From assembly GCF_025460765.1 (NCBI RefSeq), contig NZ_JAMWEG010000003.1, positions 434,001-498,000 of the forward strand: a DNA stretch of 64,000 bases, in the 5' to 3' direction. This stretch comes from Micromonospora sp. MA102 (GTDB lineage Bacteria; Actinomycetota; Actinomycetes; Mycobacteriales; Micromonosporaceae). The notes under the pieces were generated by a model. It ran no database searches, was not told the DNA's origin, and saw only the letters and a list, made by a program, of their open reading frames with translations. How positions within the stretch are numbered: position 1 is the stretch's first letter; the number at the start of each line of letters is the position of its first letter. Positions 24,327 to 33,435 of this stretch are shown piece by piece. Both the position numbers and the translations under genes were made by a program.

Positions 24327-25211
24327 ATGACGTCGTCGTCCCCTTACGACCCGCCTGACGAGCCCCGACCGCCCCGGCTCGACTTCGACCGTCCGCCGGC
24401 CCATCCGGGAACGGCCCCGCCGGCCCGTCCCGGCCTGCGCCGGATGCGGCGCCGCCGGCGGCGTGCCGTGCTGCTCCTCGTCGCGCTGCTCGTCGGGGGC
24501 GCCGGCGCGGCCGCGGTCAGGTGGCCGGCCGGACCGGACGGATCGCTGGCCCTGTCCGGCCGGCACCTGCTCCCCGCCGTCGACCCGTCGCTGGCCAACG
24601 ACGTCGGCGACGGACCCCGGACCGAGCCGAGCGGCTACCCCACCGTCGGACCCGGCAGCTTCGCCGCCGCCGACGGCCGCTCGCCGGTACGCGGCAAGGA
24701 CGGCCCGCTGCGCCGCTACCGGGTGGAGGTCGAGCAGGATGCCGGGCAGGACGTGGACGAGTTCGCCGCCACCGTGGACGCGGTTCTCGGCGACCCGCGC
24801 AGCTGGATCGCCTCGGGCGAGCTGCGGGTGCAGCGGGTGCCCGAGGCGGCCGCCGCCGACTTCACCATCTACCTGGCCACCCCGGCCACGTCCGAGCGGA
24901 TGTGTGCCGAGGGCGGGCTGAGCACCGAGCGGTACACCTCCTGCCGGCTGCCCGGCCGGGTCGTCATCAACCTGGCCCGCTGGATGGAGGCGGTGCCCGA
25001 CTACGGCGCCCCGCTGGAGGTCTACCGGACGTACGTGGTGAACCACGAGGTCGGGCACGAGTTCGGCGAGCTGCACCAGGCCTGCCCCGAGCCCGGCGCG
25101 CCGGCCCCGGTGATGCAGCAGCAGACGTACGGGCTGGACGGGTGCGTGGCGAACGCCTGGCCGTACGTCGACGGGGTTCGCTACGAGGGCGAGCCGACCG
25201 ACGGGGTCTGA
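24327..25211 (+). CDS. DUF3152 protein, zinc-metalloprotease-like, membrane-anchored (second of two)
   Basis: 294 aa. Same architecture as its neighbour: a short cytoplasmic N-terminus, an Arg-rich stop followed by one membrane helix (AVLLLVALLVGGAGAAAV), a linker, then the DUF3152 domain. HExxHxxGxxH spans His240-His250 (HEVGHEFGELH), followed by Cys253 and APVMQQQT. Shared segments such as DFTIYLAT, YTSCR and VVNHEVGH show a tandem duplication that has diverged. ATG at 24327 is preferred to a TTG ten codons upstream. Confidence 0.88.
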   Translation: MTSSSPYDPPDEPRPPRLDFDRPPAHPGTAPPARPGLRRMRRRRRRAVLLLVALLVGGAGAAAVRWPAGPDGSLALSGRHLLPAVDPSLANDVGDGPRTEPSGYPTVGPGSFAAADGRSPVRGKDGPLRRYRVEVEQDAGQDVDEFAATVDAVLGDPRSWIASGELRVQRVPEAAAADFTIYLATPATSERMCAEGGLSTERYTSCRLPGRVVINLARWMEAVPDYGAPLEVYRTYVVNHEVGHEFGELHQACPEPGAPAPVMQQQTYGLDGCVANAWPYVDGVRYEGEPTDGV

Positions 25212-25318
25212 GTTATTCCCGCTCCCGCATGTCGGGCGACGTGGCCCTCATCATGGCCGATCCCTACCGGGTCGAGCGACAATGGCGCGGTCCCACCGCC
25301 GATCCCGGGGAGTCCACC

Positions 25319-26500
25319 GTGTCGTTGCCCCCGCTCGTCGAGCCCGCCGCCGAGCTGACCGTAGACGAGATCCGTCGCTACTCCCGCCACCTGATCATCC
25401 CGGACGTCGGAGTCGAGGGGCAGAAGCGGCTGAAGAACGCCCGGGTGCTCTGCGTCGGCGCCGGTGGTCTCGGCTCACCGGCCCTGATGTACCTCGCCGC
25501 CGCCGGTGTCGGCACCCTCGGCATCATCGATTTCGACACCGTCGACGAGTCCAACCTCCAGCGCCAGATCATCCACGGCGTCTCGGACGTCGGCCGGTCC
25601 AAGGCCGAGTCCGCGGCCGCCTCGATCCGCGAGATCAACCCGCTGGTCAACGTGGAGATCCACAACACCGCGCTGGACCGGGACAACGTCCGGGACATCT
25701 TCTCCGGCTACGACCTGATCGTCGACGGCACCGACAACTTCGCCACCCGCTACATGGTCAACGACGCGGCGGTGCTACTCGGCAAGCCGTACGTGTGGGG
25801 TTCGATCTACCGGTTCGACGGCCAGGCGTCGGTGTTCTGGGCCGAGCACGGGCCCTGCTACCGCTGCCTCTACCCGGAGCCGCCGCCGCCCGGCATGGTG
25901 CCGTCCTGCGCCGAGGGTGGCGTGCTGGGCGTGCTCTGCGCGTCCATCGGGTCGATCCAGGTCAACGAGGCGATCAAGCTGCTCGCCGGCATCGGCGAGC
26001 CGCTGGTCGGCCGGCTGATGGTCTACGACGCCCTGGAGATGAGCTACCGCAAGATCAAGGTCCGCAAGGACCCGAACTGCGTGCTCTGCGGCGAGAACCC
26101 GACGGTCACCGACCTGCTGGAGGACTACGAGGACTTCTGCGGCGCGGTCTCCGACGAGGCGCAGGAGGCGGTGGTCGACTCGACCATCACCGCCCTGGAG
26201 CTGAAGGAGTGGCAGGACGCCGGCAAGGACATCTTCCTCGTCGACGTCCGCGAGCCGGCCGAGTACGAGATCGTCCGGATCCCCGGCTCCACGCTGATCC
26301 CCAAGGGCGAGATCATCTCGGGCGACGCGCTGGCGAAGCTCCCGCAGGACAAGCAGATCGTGCTGCACTGCAAGTCCGGTGTCCGCTCCGCCGAGGCGCT
26401 CGCCGCGCTCAAGGCGGCCGGATTCAAGGACGCCGTGCATGTCCAGGGCGGCGTGCTCTCCTGGATCAAGCAGATCGACCCGGCGCTGCCGGCGTACTGA
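25319..26500 (+). CDS. moeZ: Adenylyltransferase/sulfurtransferase MoeZ
   Basis: 393 aa, the usual MoeZ length, from GTG 25319 with GGGGAG upstream. The N-terminal E1-like/ThiF domain has the nucleotide loop GAGGLGSPALMYLAAAGVG, IDFDTVDESNLQRQ, and two zinc-type CxxC pairs (CYRC, CVLC). The C-terminal rhodanese domain has the active-site loop HCKSGVRS with Cys351. MoeZ activates and thiocarboxylates small sulfur-carrier proteins. These act in molybdopterin synthesis and, in mycobacteria and streptomycetes, in the CysO/thiosulfate-type routes. It is monocistronic, and a strong terminator follows. Confidence 0.95.
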   Translation: MSLPPLVEPAAELTVDEIRRYSRHLIIPDVGVEGQKRLKNARVLCVGAGGLGSPALMYLAAAGVGTLGIIDFDTVDESNLQRQIIHGVSDVGRSKAESAAASIREINPLVNVEIHNTALDRDNVRDIFSGYDLIVDGTDNFATRYMVNDAAVLLGKPYVWGSIYRFDGQASVFWAEHGPCYRCLYPEPPPPGMVPSCAEGGVLGVLCASIGSIQVNEAIKLLAGIGEPLVGRLMVYDALEMSYRKIKVRKDPNCVLCGENPTVTDLLEDYEDFCGAVSDEAQEAVVDSTITALELKEWQDAGKDIFLVDVREPAEYEIVRIPGSTLIPKGEIISGDALAKLPQDKQIVLHCKSGVRSAEALAALKAAGFKDAVHVQGGVLSWIKQIDPALPAY

Positions 26501-26510
26501 GGTCCCCGTC

Positions 26511-26545
26511 GAAGGGCCCTCCCGGGTGTGCCGGGAGGGCCCTTC
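26511..26545 (+). terminator. terminator after moeZ
   Basis: A perfect 15-bp stem (26511-26525 with 26531-26545) with loop GTGTG lies 10 bases after the stop. Confidence 0.85.
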
Positions 26546-26611
26546 GCGCACCCGCCGGTGGGCCGGGCCACCCCTGGCCGAGCTACCGAGGCGTAACCAC
26601 GTTTGCGCCGG

Positions 26612-26617
26612 TAGCGT
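26612..26617 (+). promoter_or_regulatory. -10 hexamer of the cyclase-fold gene
   Basis: TAGCGT ends 7 nt before the GTG at 26625 and supports that start for a leaderless transcript. Confidence 0.4.
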
Positions 26618-26624
26618 GACCGGC

Positions 26625-27632
26625 GTGGTGGATCTGGACGCGGCGATCGGGTTCGTCGTGGCACACGGCGACGCGGTGGACCGCGCCCGCCTCTCCCGGC
26701 TACGCACCGGCGCCCCGGTGCCGCCCGACCTGCTCGACGCGGCCGAGTCCGGGCAGGCGCCCGGCGGCGGCTGGCCCGCGGTGCTCGACGGCGAGGTCGC
26801 CTCGGTCGACGCCACCTGCTACCGCCTGTCGGAGCTGGACGACCTCGGGGCGCTGGGCCGACCCGCCGCCCGGCACGCGCTGGACTGGCTGGCCGCCCGC
26901 CAGCTCGCCGACGGCGGCTGGGACGAGGACCCGTCGCTGGCCGGGTTCGCCCCCGAGTGGGCCACCCCGGGCGACCCGGAGGCCCGGCTCTTCCTCACCG
27001 CCAACGCCGGGTTCTGGCTCACCGTGGCCGGGCTGGACGCCCGCGCCGCCGGGCCGCTCGACCACCGGGTCGGCGGGGCGTACGCCGGGGTGGTGCAGGC
27101 CGCGGCGCAGGCGCTCGCCGCGCAGCTCGCGCCGGACGGCAGCTGGCCGTCCTTCCTCCCGGCGGGCTGGCTCGCCGCGGCCGTGCTGCACCGCCAGCAG
27201 CTCTACTACGAGTCCGCCCGCATCCAGGCGGTGCTGGCCGAGCGCATCCCGCAGATGTCCCCGGGCGACGTGGCCTGGCTCGCCGCCACGTTGCGGCGGG
27301 TCGACGTGGGCGAGGAACAGTGGCTGCTCGTCTCGGCCCGGCGGCGGCTCGCCGAGACCCAGCGCAGCGACGGCGGCTGGGACAGCGACGACGGCCACCA
27401 GTTCGACGTGCACACCACGCTGCGGGCGATCCGCGCCTGCCGCCCGACCACCCCGGAGGCGCCGGTCTCCGGCGCGCCGTTCGTCGCACCGCAGCCGGCC
27501 GCGCCGCCGCTGGTGCCCGCGCCGCGCCCGGCGCCGCTGTCCGACCGGGTCCTGCCGCCCGCCGTCCCCCTGCCGAAGCCGGCTCCGCCGCCGGAGACGG
27601 CACCGCCCGAGCCGGCCGCGCCCACCGCCTGA
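26625..27632 (+). CDS. Prenyltransferase/squalene-cyclase-fold repeat protein
   Basis: About 335 aa; GTG at 26616, 26625 or 26628 could start it, and the -10 spacing favours 26625. It has QW-like repeats of terpene cyclases: QLADGGWDEDPSL, LAPDGSWPSF and QRSDGGWDSDDGHQFDVHTTLRAIRA. It is half the length of a squalene-hopene cyclase, and I do not see the DxDD protonation motif. It may therefore be a single alpha-alpha barrel with a binding role, or a non-class-II enzyme. The last ~60 residues are Pro/Ala-rich and disordered. The substrate is unknown. Confidence 0.75.
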   Translation: MVDLDAAIGFVVAHGDAVDRARLSRLRTGAPVPPDLLDAAESGQAPGGGWPAVLDGEVASVDATCYRLSELDDLGALGRPAARHALDWLAARQLADGGWDEDPSLAGFAPEWATPGDPEARLFLTANAGFWLTVAGLDARAAGPLDHRVGGAYAGVVQAAAQALAAQLAPDGSWPSFLPAGWLAAAVLHRQQLYYESARIQAVLAERIPQMSPGDVAWLAATLRRVDVGEEQWLLVSARRRLAETQRSDGGWDSDDGHQFDVHTTLRAIRACRPTTPEAPVSGAPFVAPQPAAPPLVPAPRPAPLSDRVLPPAVPLPKPAPPPETAPPEPAAPTA

Positions 27633-27642
27633 GCCGGCCCGC

Positions 27643-28884
27643 TCAGCGCAGGTGGCCGTCGCCGGTGACGACGTACTTGGTGCTGGTCAGCTCGGGCAGC
27701 CCCATCGGGCCGCGGGCGTGCAGCTTCTGGGTGGAGATGCCGATCTCGGCGCCGAAGCCGAACTCGCCCCCGTCGGTGAACCGGGTGGAGGCGTTCACCA
27801 TGACCGCGGCGGCGTCCACCCGGGCCACGAACTCGCGGGCCGCCGGTTGGGAGTCGGTGACGATCGCCTCAGTGTGGCCGGTGCCGTGCCGCCGGATGTG
27901 CGCGACGGCCGCGTCCAGGGAGTCGACCACGGCGACCGAGATGTCGGCGGAGAGGTACTCGGTGTCGAAGTCCTCGTCGGTGGCCGGCACCACCGCGTCC
28001 GAGTACGCGGCCACCCGGGCGTCGCCGTGCACCGTCACCCCGGCGTCGGCGAAGGCGGCCAGGACGGCCGGCAGGAAGGCGTCCGCGATGCCCGCGTGCA
28101 CCAGCAGGGACTCGGCGGTGTTGCAGGTGGACAGGCGCTGCGTCTTGGAGTTCAGGGTGAGCGCCACGGCCTTGGCCAGGTCGGCGGCGGCGTCCACGTA
28201 GACGTGGCAGTTGCCCACCCCGGTCTCGATCACCGGCACGGTCGACTCCTCGACCACGGTGCGGATGAGCGACGCGCCGCCGCGCGGGATCAGCACGTCG
28301 ACCAGGCCCCGGGCGCGCATCAGCTCCTTGACCGAGTCGCGGGTGCTGGCGTCGAGGAGCTGCACCGCGTCGGCCGGCAGGCCGGCCCCGGCGACCGCGT
28401 CGCGGAGCACCGCGACCAGGGCGGCGTTGGAGTGTGCCGCCGAGGAGGAGCCGCGCAGCAGTGCCGCGTTGCCGGACTTCAGGCAGATCCCGGCCGCGTC
28501 GACGGTCACGTTGGGGCGGCCCTCGTAGATGATGCCGACCACCCCGAACGGCACCCGGACCTGGCGCAGCTCCAGCCCGTTGGGGAGCGTCGCGCCGCGG
28601 ACCACCTCGCCGACCGGGTCGGGCAGCGCGGCCATCTGCCGCAGCGCGCCGGCGATGTCGGCCACCCGGGCCTCGTCGAGGGCCAGCCGGTCCAGCACGG
28701 CCGCGCTCAGCCCGGCCTCCCGCCCGGCCGCCAGGTCCGCCGCGTTCGCCGTCAGGATCTCGGAGGTACGCGCCACCAGCGCGTCGGCCATCGCGTGCAG
28801 CGCGGCGTCCTTGGCCGTACGGGTGGCGACCGCCAGGGCCTCCGCCGCGTCCCGGCCCCGACGGGCCTGCTCAACCACGCTCAT
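27643..28884 (-). CDS. proA: Glutamate-5-semialdehyde dehydrogenase (gamma-glutamyl phosphate reductase)
   Basis: 413 aa. NADPH-dependent second step of proline synthesis. The aldehyde-dehydrogenase-like fold shows the conserved [31 protein letters not shown], and the catalytic Cys in [15 protein letters not shown]. The C-terminal [19 protein letters not shown] is the family signature. ATG is at 28884-28882 with GAGGAG upstream. It is 11 bases downstream of proB, giving a proBA operon on the minus strand. Confidence 0.96.
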   Translation of the reverse strand: MSVVEQARRGRDAAEALAVATRTAKDAALHAMADALVARTSEILTANAADLAAGREAGLSAAVLDRLALDEARVADIAGALRQMAALPDPVGEVVRGATLPNGLELRQVRVPFGVVGIIYEGRPNVTVDAAGICLKSGNAALLRGSSSAAHSNAALVAVLRDAVAGAGLPADAVQLLDASTRDSVKELMRARGLVDVLIPRGGASLIRTVVEESTVPVIETGVGNCHVYVDAAADLAKAVALTLNSKTQRLSTCNTAESLLVHAGIADAFLPAVLAAFADAGVTVHGDARVAAYSDAVVPATDEDFDTEYLSADISVAVVDSLDAAVAHIRRHGTGHTEAIVTDSQPAAREFVARVDAAAVMVNASTRFTDGGEFGFGAEIGISTQKLHARGPMGLPELTSTKYVVTGDGHLR

Positions 28885-28895
28885 GCCAGCACTCC

Positions 28896-30005
28896 TCACA
28901 GCAGGACGAGGTCGTCGCGGTGGACGACCTCCCGTTCGTACGCCGGGCCGAGCGCCGCGGCGAGTTCCGAGGTGGAGCGGCCGAGCAACCCGGGCAGTTC
29001 GACCGCGTCGTAGTTGACCAGCCCGCGGGCGACCGGCGCGCCCTCGGTGTCGACCAGGTCCACCGGATCCCCGGCGGTGAACGCGCCGTCCACCGCGGTG
29101 ATCCCGGCCGGGAGCAGGGACTTGCGCCGCCCGACCACGGCCTGCACGGCACCCGGGTCGAGGTGCAGCCGGCCGCGCGGCGCGGTGGCGTGCGCCAGCC
29201 AGAAGAGCCGGGCGGCGGGGCGCCGGCTGCTCGGGTGGAAGAAGGTGCCGACCGGCTCGCCGGCCAGCGCCGGCCCGGCCAGCGGCGCGGCGGTGAGCAC
29301 CACCGGGACGCCGAAGCCGGTGGCGATCCGGGCCGCCTCGACCTTCGTCACCATGCCGCCGGTGCCCACCCCGGCCCGGCCGGCGCCGCCGATGTCCACG
29401 CCGGCCAGGTCGCCCTCGCCGTGTACCTCGGTGATCCGGGTGCTGCCGGCGCGTGCCGGGTCGCCGGTCCAGAGCGCGTCCACGTCCGACAGCAGCACCA
29501 GCAGGTCGGCGTCGACCAGCGCGGCGACCAGCGCGGCGAGCCGGTCGTTGTCGCCGAACCGGATCTCCTCGGTGGCGACCGTGTCGTTCTCGTTGACGAT
29601 CGGCACGGCCCGCAGGTCGAGCAGCTTGCGCAGGGTCCGGTACGCGTTGCGGTAGTGCGCCCGCCGGGTCACGTCGTCGACGGTGAGCAGCACCTGCCCT
29701 ACGGTCAGCCGGTGCCGGGCGAAGGCCGCCGCGTAGCGGCCGATGAGCAGGCCCTGCCCGACGCTGGCGGCGGCCTGCTGGGTGGCCAGGTCGCGGGGGC
29801 GCCGGGGCAGCCCGAGCGGGGCCAGGCCGGCGGCGATCGCGCCGGAGGAGACCAGCACGACCTCGCGCCCCTCGGCGGCCAGCGCGCCGAGCGTGTCGAC
29901 CAGCGCGTCGACCCGGGCGTCGTCCAGGCCGCCCGCCGGGGTGGTCAGCGAGGACGAGCCGATCTTGACGACGATCCGGCGGGCCGAGGTGACTGCTTCG
30001 CGCAC
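28896..30005 (-). CDS. proB: Glutamate 5-kinase
   Basis: 369 aa from GTG 30005-30003. First step of proline synthesis, phosphorylating the gamma-carboxyl of glutamate. The amino-acid-kinase domain has [45 protein letters not shown] and [14 protein letters not shown]-terminal PUA domain (~275-369) follows, as in most bacterial ProB. Feedback inhibition by proline is known for the family. It is divergent from the alkyltransferase-like gene across only 61 bases. Confidence 0.96.
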   Translation of the reverse strand: MREAVTSARRIVVKIGSSSLTTPAGGLDDARVDALVDTLGALAAEGREVVLVSSGAIAAGLAPLGLPRRPRDLATQQAAASVGQGLLIGRYAAAFARHRLTVGQVLLTVDDVTRRAHYRNAYRTLRKLLDLRAVPIVNENDTVATEEIRFGDNDRLAALVAALVDADLLVLLSDVDALWTGDPARAGSTRITEVHGEGDLAGVDIGGAGRAGVGTGGMVTKVEAARIATGFGVPVVLTAAPLAGPALAGEPVGTFFHPSSRRPAARLFWLAHATAPRGRLHLDPGAVQAVVGRRKSLLPAGITAVDGAFTAGDPVDLVDTEGAPVARGLVNYDAVELPGLLGRSTSELAAALGPAYEREVVHRDDLVLL

Positions 30006-30052
30006 CGGACCATTCTGCGCGCTGCGGTCCGCCGCGCCCCGGCGCGTTCCCA

Positions 30053-30058
30053 TATCGT
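30053..30058 (+). promoter_or_regulatory. -10 hexamer of the ATL gene
   Basis: TATCGT ends 8 nt before the GTG at 30067, with no ribosome-binding site. Confidence 0.4.
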
Positions 30059-30066
30059 GGCAGCCC

Positions 30067-30378
30067 GTGACACCTGACGAGTACGTCGAGGCGGTGCTGG
30101 ACCTGGTCGAGCGGATCCCGCCGGGCCGGGTGATGTCGTACGGGGCGGTGGCCGACGCCCTCGCCGAACGGTCGGGGCGGTCCTCGGCCCGGCTGGTCGG
30201 TTCGATCATGGCCCGGCACGGTGGCGGGGTGCCGTGGCACCGGGTGGTGAACTCGGCCGGCCGGCTGCCGCCGGGGCACGAGGCGGAGGCGCGGGCCCGG
30301 CTGCGTGCCGAGGGCTGCCCCCTGCGCCCCTCCGGGGTGGACATGACGGCGGCCTGGTCGCCCGACGAGGGGATGTGA
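30067..30378 (+). CDS. Alkyltransferase-like protein (ATL), MGMT DNA-binding family
   Basis: 103 aa. Contains only the C-terminal DNA-binding domain of O6-alkylguanine DNA alkyltransferase, with [17 protein letters not shown] and the minor-groove recognition helix. The catalytic PCHRV is replaced by PWHRV, with Trp57 in place of Cys. By family knowledge such proteins bind O6-alkylguanine without transferring the alkyl group and hand the lesion to nucleotide excision repair. No uvr gene is nearby. GTG start at 30067. Confidence 0.9.
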   Translation: MTPDEYVEAVLDLVERIPPGRVMSYGAVADALAERSGRSSARLVGSIMARHGGGVPWHRVVNSAGRLPPGHEAEARARLRAEGCPLRPSGVDMTAAWSPDEGM

Positions 30379-30396
30379 CCGCCGACATAACGTGAG

Positions 30397-30402
30397 TAGC
30401 AT
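30397..30402 (+). promoter_or_regulatory. -10 hexamer of the MFS transporter gene
   Basis: TAGCAT ends 8 nt before the ATG at 30411, with no ribosome-binding site between. Confidence 0.4.
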
Positions 30403-30410
30403 TCGGCTCC

Positions 30411-31781
30411 ATGACAGGAACGGGCGGGAGCCTGCCCCGCCGGGTGCACGCCGGATACGCGCTGGGCTCGCTGGTCACCGGCGCGTTCGGCACGGTGCCC
30501 GGGCTGCTCCTGCTGCCGTACCTCACCGACACGCTGGGCGTCGCGGCCGGGGTGGCCGCCCTGCTGGTGCTCCTGCCCAAGGCCTGGGACGTGCTGGTCA
30601 ACCCGGTCGCCGGGCGGATCTCCGACCGGACCCGGTCCCGCTGGGGCGCGCGCCGGCCCTGGCTGCTCGGCGGCGGGCTCGCGCTGGCCGTGCTTTTCGC
30701 CTCGATCTTCGCGGCACCGTTCGGGTCCGGCCCGGCCGCCGGGACGTACGTGGCCGTGGCGTTCCTGGCCACCGCGACCGCGTTCGCGTTCTTCCAGGTG
30801 CCCTACGTGGCCATGCCCGCCGAGCTGACCGACGACCCGGCGGAGCGTACCCGGCTGATGAGCTGGCGGATCGCGGTGCTCGCGCTGGCCATCCTGGTCT
30901 CCGGCGCGGTGGCCCCGGCCGTGGTGAGCGCCGGCGGCGACGGCGTGCCCGGACACCGCTGGATGGGCCTGTTCGTGGCGGCGCTGATCGTCGCCGGCAC
31001 GGTCGGCGCGTTCCTCGGCACCCGGTCCGCGCCGACCGGCACGGTGGGGGAGAGCGAGCCGAGCCTGCGCGCCCAGCTCGCGGTCGCCGGCCGGAACCGG
31101 CCCTTCCGGGCGCTGCTGGTCTGCTTCGTGATCCAGTCCGCCGGGGTGGCGACCGTGCTGGCCGGGGTGAAGTACTTCGCCGACCAGGTGCTCCGCGCTC
31201 CGGACAGCGGGCCGACCCTGCTCTTCGCCTGCTTCGTCGGCCCGGCGCTGCTGGTCATGCCGTTGTGGACCCGGGCCGGCGCCCGGCTGGGCAAGCGCGC
31301 CGCGCTGGTCGCCGCCTCGCTGATCTTCGCGGCCGGCGCGCTCGCCCTGGTCGCCGCCCCCGCGCTCCCGCCCGCCGGGGTCTACGCCGTGGTCGCCCTG
31401 ATCGGGGTCGGCTACGCCGGCCAGCAGGTCTTCGCGCTGGCGATGCTGCCGGACTGCATCGCCTACGACACGGCCCGCACCGGCCGCCGACAGGCCGGCG
31501 TGTTCACCGGGCTCTGGACCGCGGGGGAGACCTTCGGCCTGGCCCTCGGCCCCGGCATCTACGGCCTGGTCCTCCAGCTCTCCGGCTACGTGTCCTCGTC
31601 CACCGGGGTCGCGGCGGCCCAGTCCGCGACCGCCCGGCTCGGCGTGCTGCTCGGCTTCAGCGTCCTGCCGGCCCTGCTCGTCGCCGCCCCGGTGGTGCTG
31701 CTGCGCGGCTACACCCTGACCCCGGCCCAGCTGGCCGCCGCGTCCACCCCCGGCGGGGTCGCGCCGGCGGCGCGGGCGTGA
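30411..31781 (+). CDS. MFS transporter of the sugar:cation symporter (GPH/MFS_2) type
   Basis: 456 aa with about 12 membrane helices. The cytoplasmic loop [30 protein letters not shown] is the GPH family signature (D-x-x-x-[16 protein letters not shown]). [28 protein letters not shown] is also typical. GPH members move sugars, glucuronides or lysolipids with Na+ or H+. It is followed 52 bases later by a PLP lyase gene of the sphingosine-phosphate-lyase group. A phospholipid- or sphingoid-related substrate is therefore possible, but this is inference. Confidence 0.87.
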   Translation: MTGTGGSLPRRVHAGYALGSLVTGAFGTVPGLLLLPYLTDTLGVAAGVAALLVLLPKAWDVLVNPVAGRISDRTRSRWGARRPWLLGGGLALAVLFASIFAAPFGSGPAAGTYVAVAFLATATAFAFFQVPYVAMPAELTDDPAERTRLMSWRIAVLALAILVSGAVAPAVVSAGGDGVPGHRWMGLFVAALIVAGTVGAFLGTRSAPTGTVGESEPSLRAQLAVAGRNRPFRALLVCFVIQSAGVATVLAGVKYFADQVLRAPDSGPTLLFACFVGPALLVMPLWTRAGARLGKRAALVAASLIFAAGALALVAAPALPPAGVYAVVALIGVGYAGQQVFALAMLPDCIAYDTARTGRRQAGVFTGLWTAGETFGLALGPGIYGLVLQLSGYVSSSTGVAAAQSATARLGVLLGFSVLPALLVAAPVVLLRGYTLTPAQLAAASTPGGVAPAARA

Positions 31782-31833
31782 GCCAAGTGAGCCCGTCCGC
31801 CCGGACCGTCACGAGAGGAACCACCCGAGCACC

Positions 31834-33309
31834 ATGACCGACACGGCAGGGACGGGCGCGCTGCCCGTCGAGGGGGTGCCCGCCGCGCGGGTGCTCGACG
31901 AGATCCGGGCGCTGCGGGCGGCCGACCGCCCGACGCACGGCGGCCGGCTGTTCGCCTACGTCTACGACCCCGGTGTGGCCGGGCTGGACGAGCTTGCGCA
32001 GGCCGCGCACGCCGAGAGCGCCCACGTCAACGGCCTGGACCCGACCGCCTTCCCGTCCCTGCTGGCCATGGAGAACGCGGTGGTCGCGGCGGCCGCGCGG
32101 CTGCTCGGCGGCGGCCCCGGCACGTCCGCGCCGGACGTGGTCGGCAGCGTCACCAGCGGCGGCACCGAGTCGCTGATCCTGGCCGTCAAGGCGGCCCGGG
32201 ACGCCCGGCCCGACCTCGCCGAGCCGCGCATCGTGGTGCCGGTCAGCGGGCACGCCGCCTTCGCCAAGGCGGCCCACTACCTGCGGGTGGCCCTTGACCC
32301 GGTGCCGGTCGACCCGGTGACCCTGCGCCCGGCCGTCGCCGACGTGGCCGCCGCGATCCGGCCGGAGACCGTCCTGGTCGTGGCCTCCGCCCCGTCGTAC
32401 GCCCACGGCGTCGTCGACCCGGTGGCGGAGATCGCGGCCGTGGCGGCGGCGGCCGGCGTGCGCTGCCACGTGGACGCCTGCTTCGGCGGCTGGACGCTGC
32501 CGTGGCTGCGCCGGCTCGGCACCCCGGTGCCCCCGTTCGACTTCACCGTGCCCGGGGTCACCTCGATCTCCGTCGACCTGCACAAGTACGCGTACGCCCC
32601 GAAGGGCGTGTCGGTGCTGCTGCACCGGGACGCGGGGCTGCGCGCGCCGCAGTTCTTCGCGTACGCCGACTGGCCCGGCTACACGATGGTCAACCCGGTG
32701 ATCGCCTCGACCCGGTCGGGCGGGCCGATCGCCGCCGCGTACGCCACCCTGCGGCACCTCGGCGAGGACGGCTACCTGCGGCTGGCCGCGCTGACCCGGG
32801 ACGCGGTCGCCGGGCTGGCCGACGCGGTCCGCGCGGTCGACGGGCTGCGGCTGGTGGCCGAGCCGGAGTCGACGGTGGTCTGCTTCACCGCCGACGACCC
32901 GGGGCTGGACCTGTTCGTGCTGGTGGACGAGCTGACCGCCCGGGGCTGGCACACCCAGCCGCAGCTCGCGTACGCCGGCCTGCCGGCCAGCGTGCACCTC
33001 ACCGTGACCGCGGCGGTGGCCCCGCGGGTGGCCGAGTTCGGCCCGGCGCTGGCCGAGGCGGCGGCGGCCGCCCGGGCGGCCGGGCCGGTCGTGCTGCCGC
33101 CGGAGCTCCTGGCGCTCGCCGGCAGCCTCACCCCGGAGGCGCTCACCCCCGACCTGATCGCCGGGCTCGCCGCCGGCCTCGGACTCGGCGCGGGAGCGGC
33201 GCCGGACCGGATGGCGGCCGTGAACACGCTGCTCCAGGCGGCTCCGGTCCGGCTGCGCGAGCGGCTGCTCGTGGAGTTCGTCGGGCTGCTGCAACGGCCG
33301 GCCTGGTAA
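31834..33309 (+). CDS. PLP-dependent lyase/decarboxylase (sphingosine-1-phosphate lyase/GadB-like)
   Basis: 491 aa, group II decarboxylase fold. Substrate-loop SVTSGGTESLILAVKAARD, PLP-ring stacking region SGHAAFAKAAHYL, Asp in HVDACFGG, and the Schiff-base Lys251 in VDLHKYAYAPKG are all present. The segment HVNGLDPTAFPSLLAMENAVV resembles the N-terminal half of bacterial sphingosine-1-phosphate lyase-like and dipeptide-type decarboxylases. The exact substrate is unknown. It probably shares a transcript with the upstream transporter. Confidence 0.82.
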   Translation: MTDTAGTGALPVEGVPAARVLDEIRALRAADRPTHGGRLFAYVYDPGVAGLDELAQAAHAESAHVNGLDPTAFPSLLAMENAVVAAAARLLGGGPGTSAPDVVGSVTSGGTESLILAVKAARDARPDLAEPRIVVPVSGHAAFAKAAHYLRVALDPVPVDPVTLRPAVADVAAAIRPETVLVVASAPSYAHGVVDPVAEIAAVAAAAGVRCHVDACFGGWTLPWLRRLGTPVPPFDFTVPGVTSISVDLHKYAYAPKGVSVLLHRDAGLRAPQFFAYADWPGYTMVNPVIASTRSGGPIAAAYATLRHLGEDGYLRLAALTRDAVAGLADAVRAVDGLRLVAEPESTVVCFTADDPGLDLFVLVDELTARGWHTQPQLAYAGLPASVHLTVTAAVAPRVAEFGPALAEAAAAARAAGPVVLPPELLALAGSLTPEALTPDLIAGLAAGLGLGAGAAPDRMAAVNTLLQAAPVRLRERLLVEFVGLLQRPAW

Positions 33310-33435
33310 CCCGGGGTCCGGCCGTTCGGCCCATCGCGCCGCGACACGAGGCCGGGCAGGTCGACCGATCCGGTGGTGCGTGATCAGCCGAGGGTCCGCT
33401 AGCGTCCCAACGTTGAAGATACGCGGGGGATTTTG

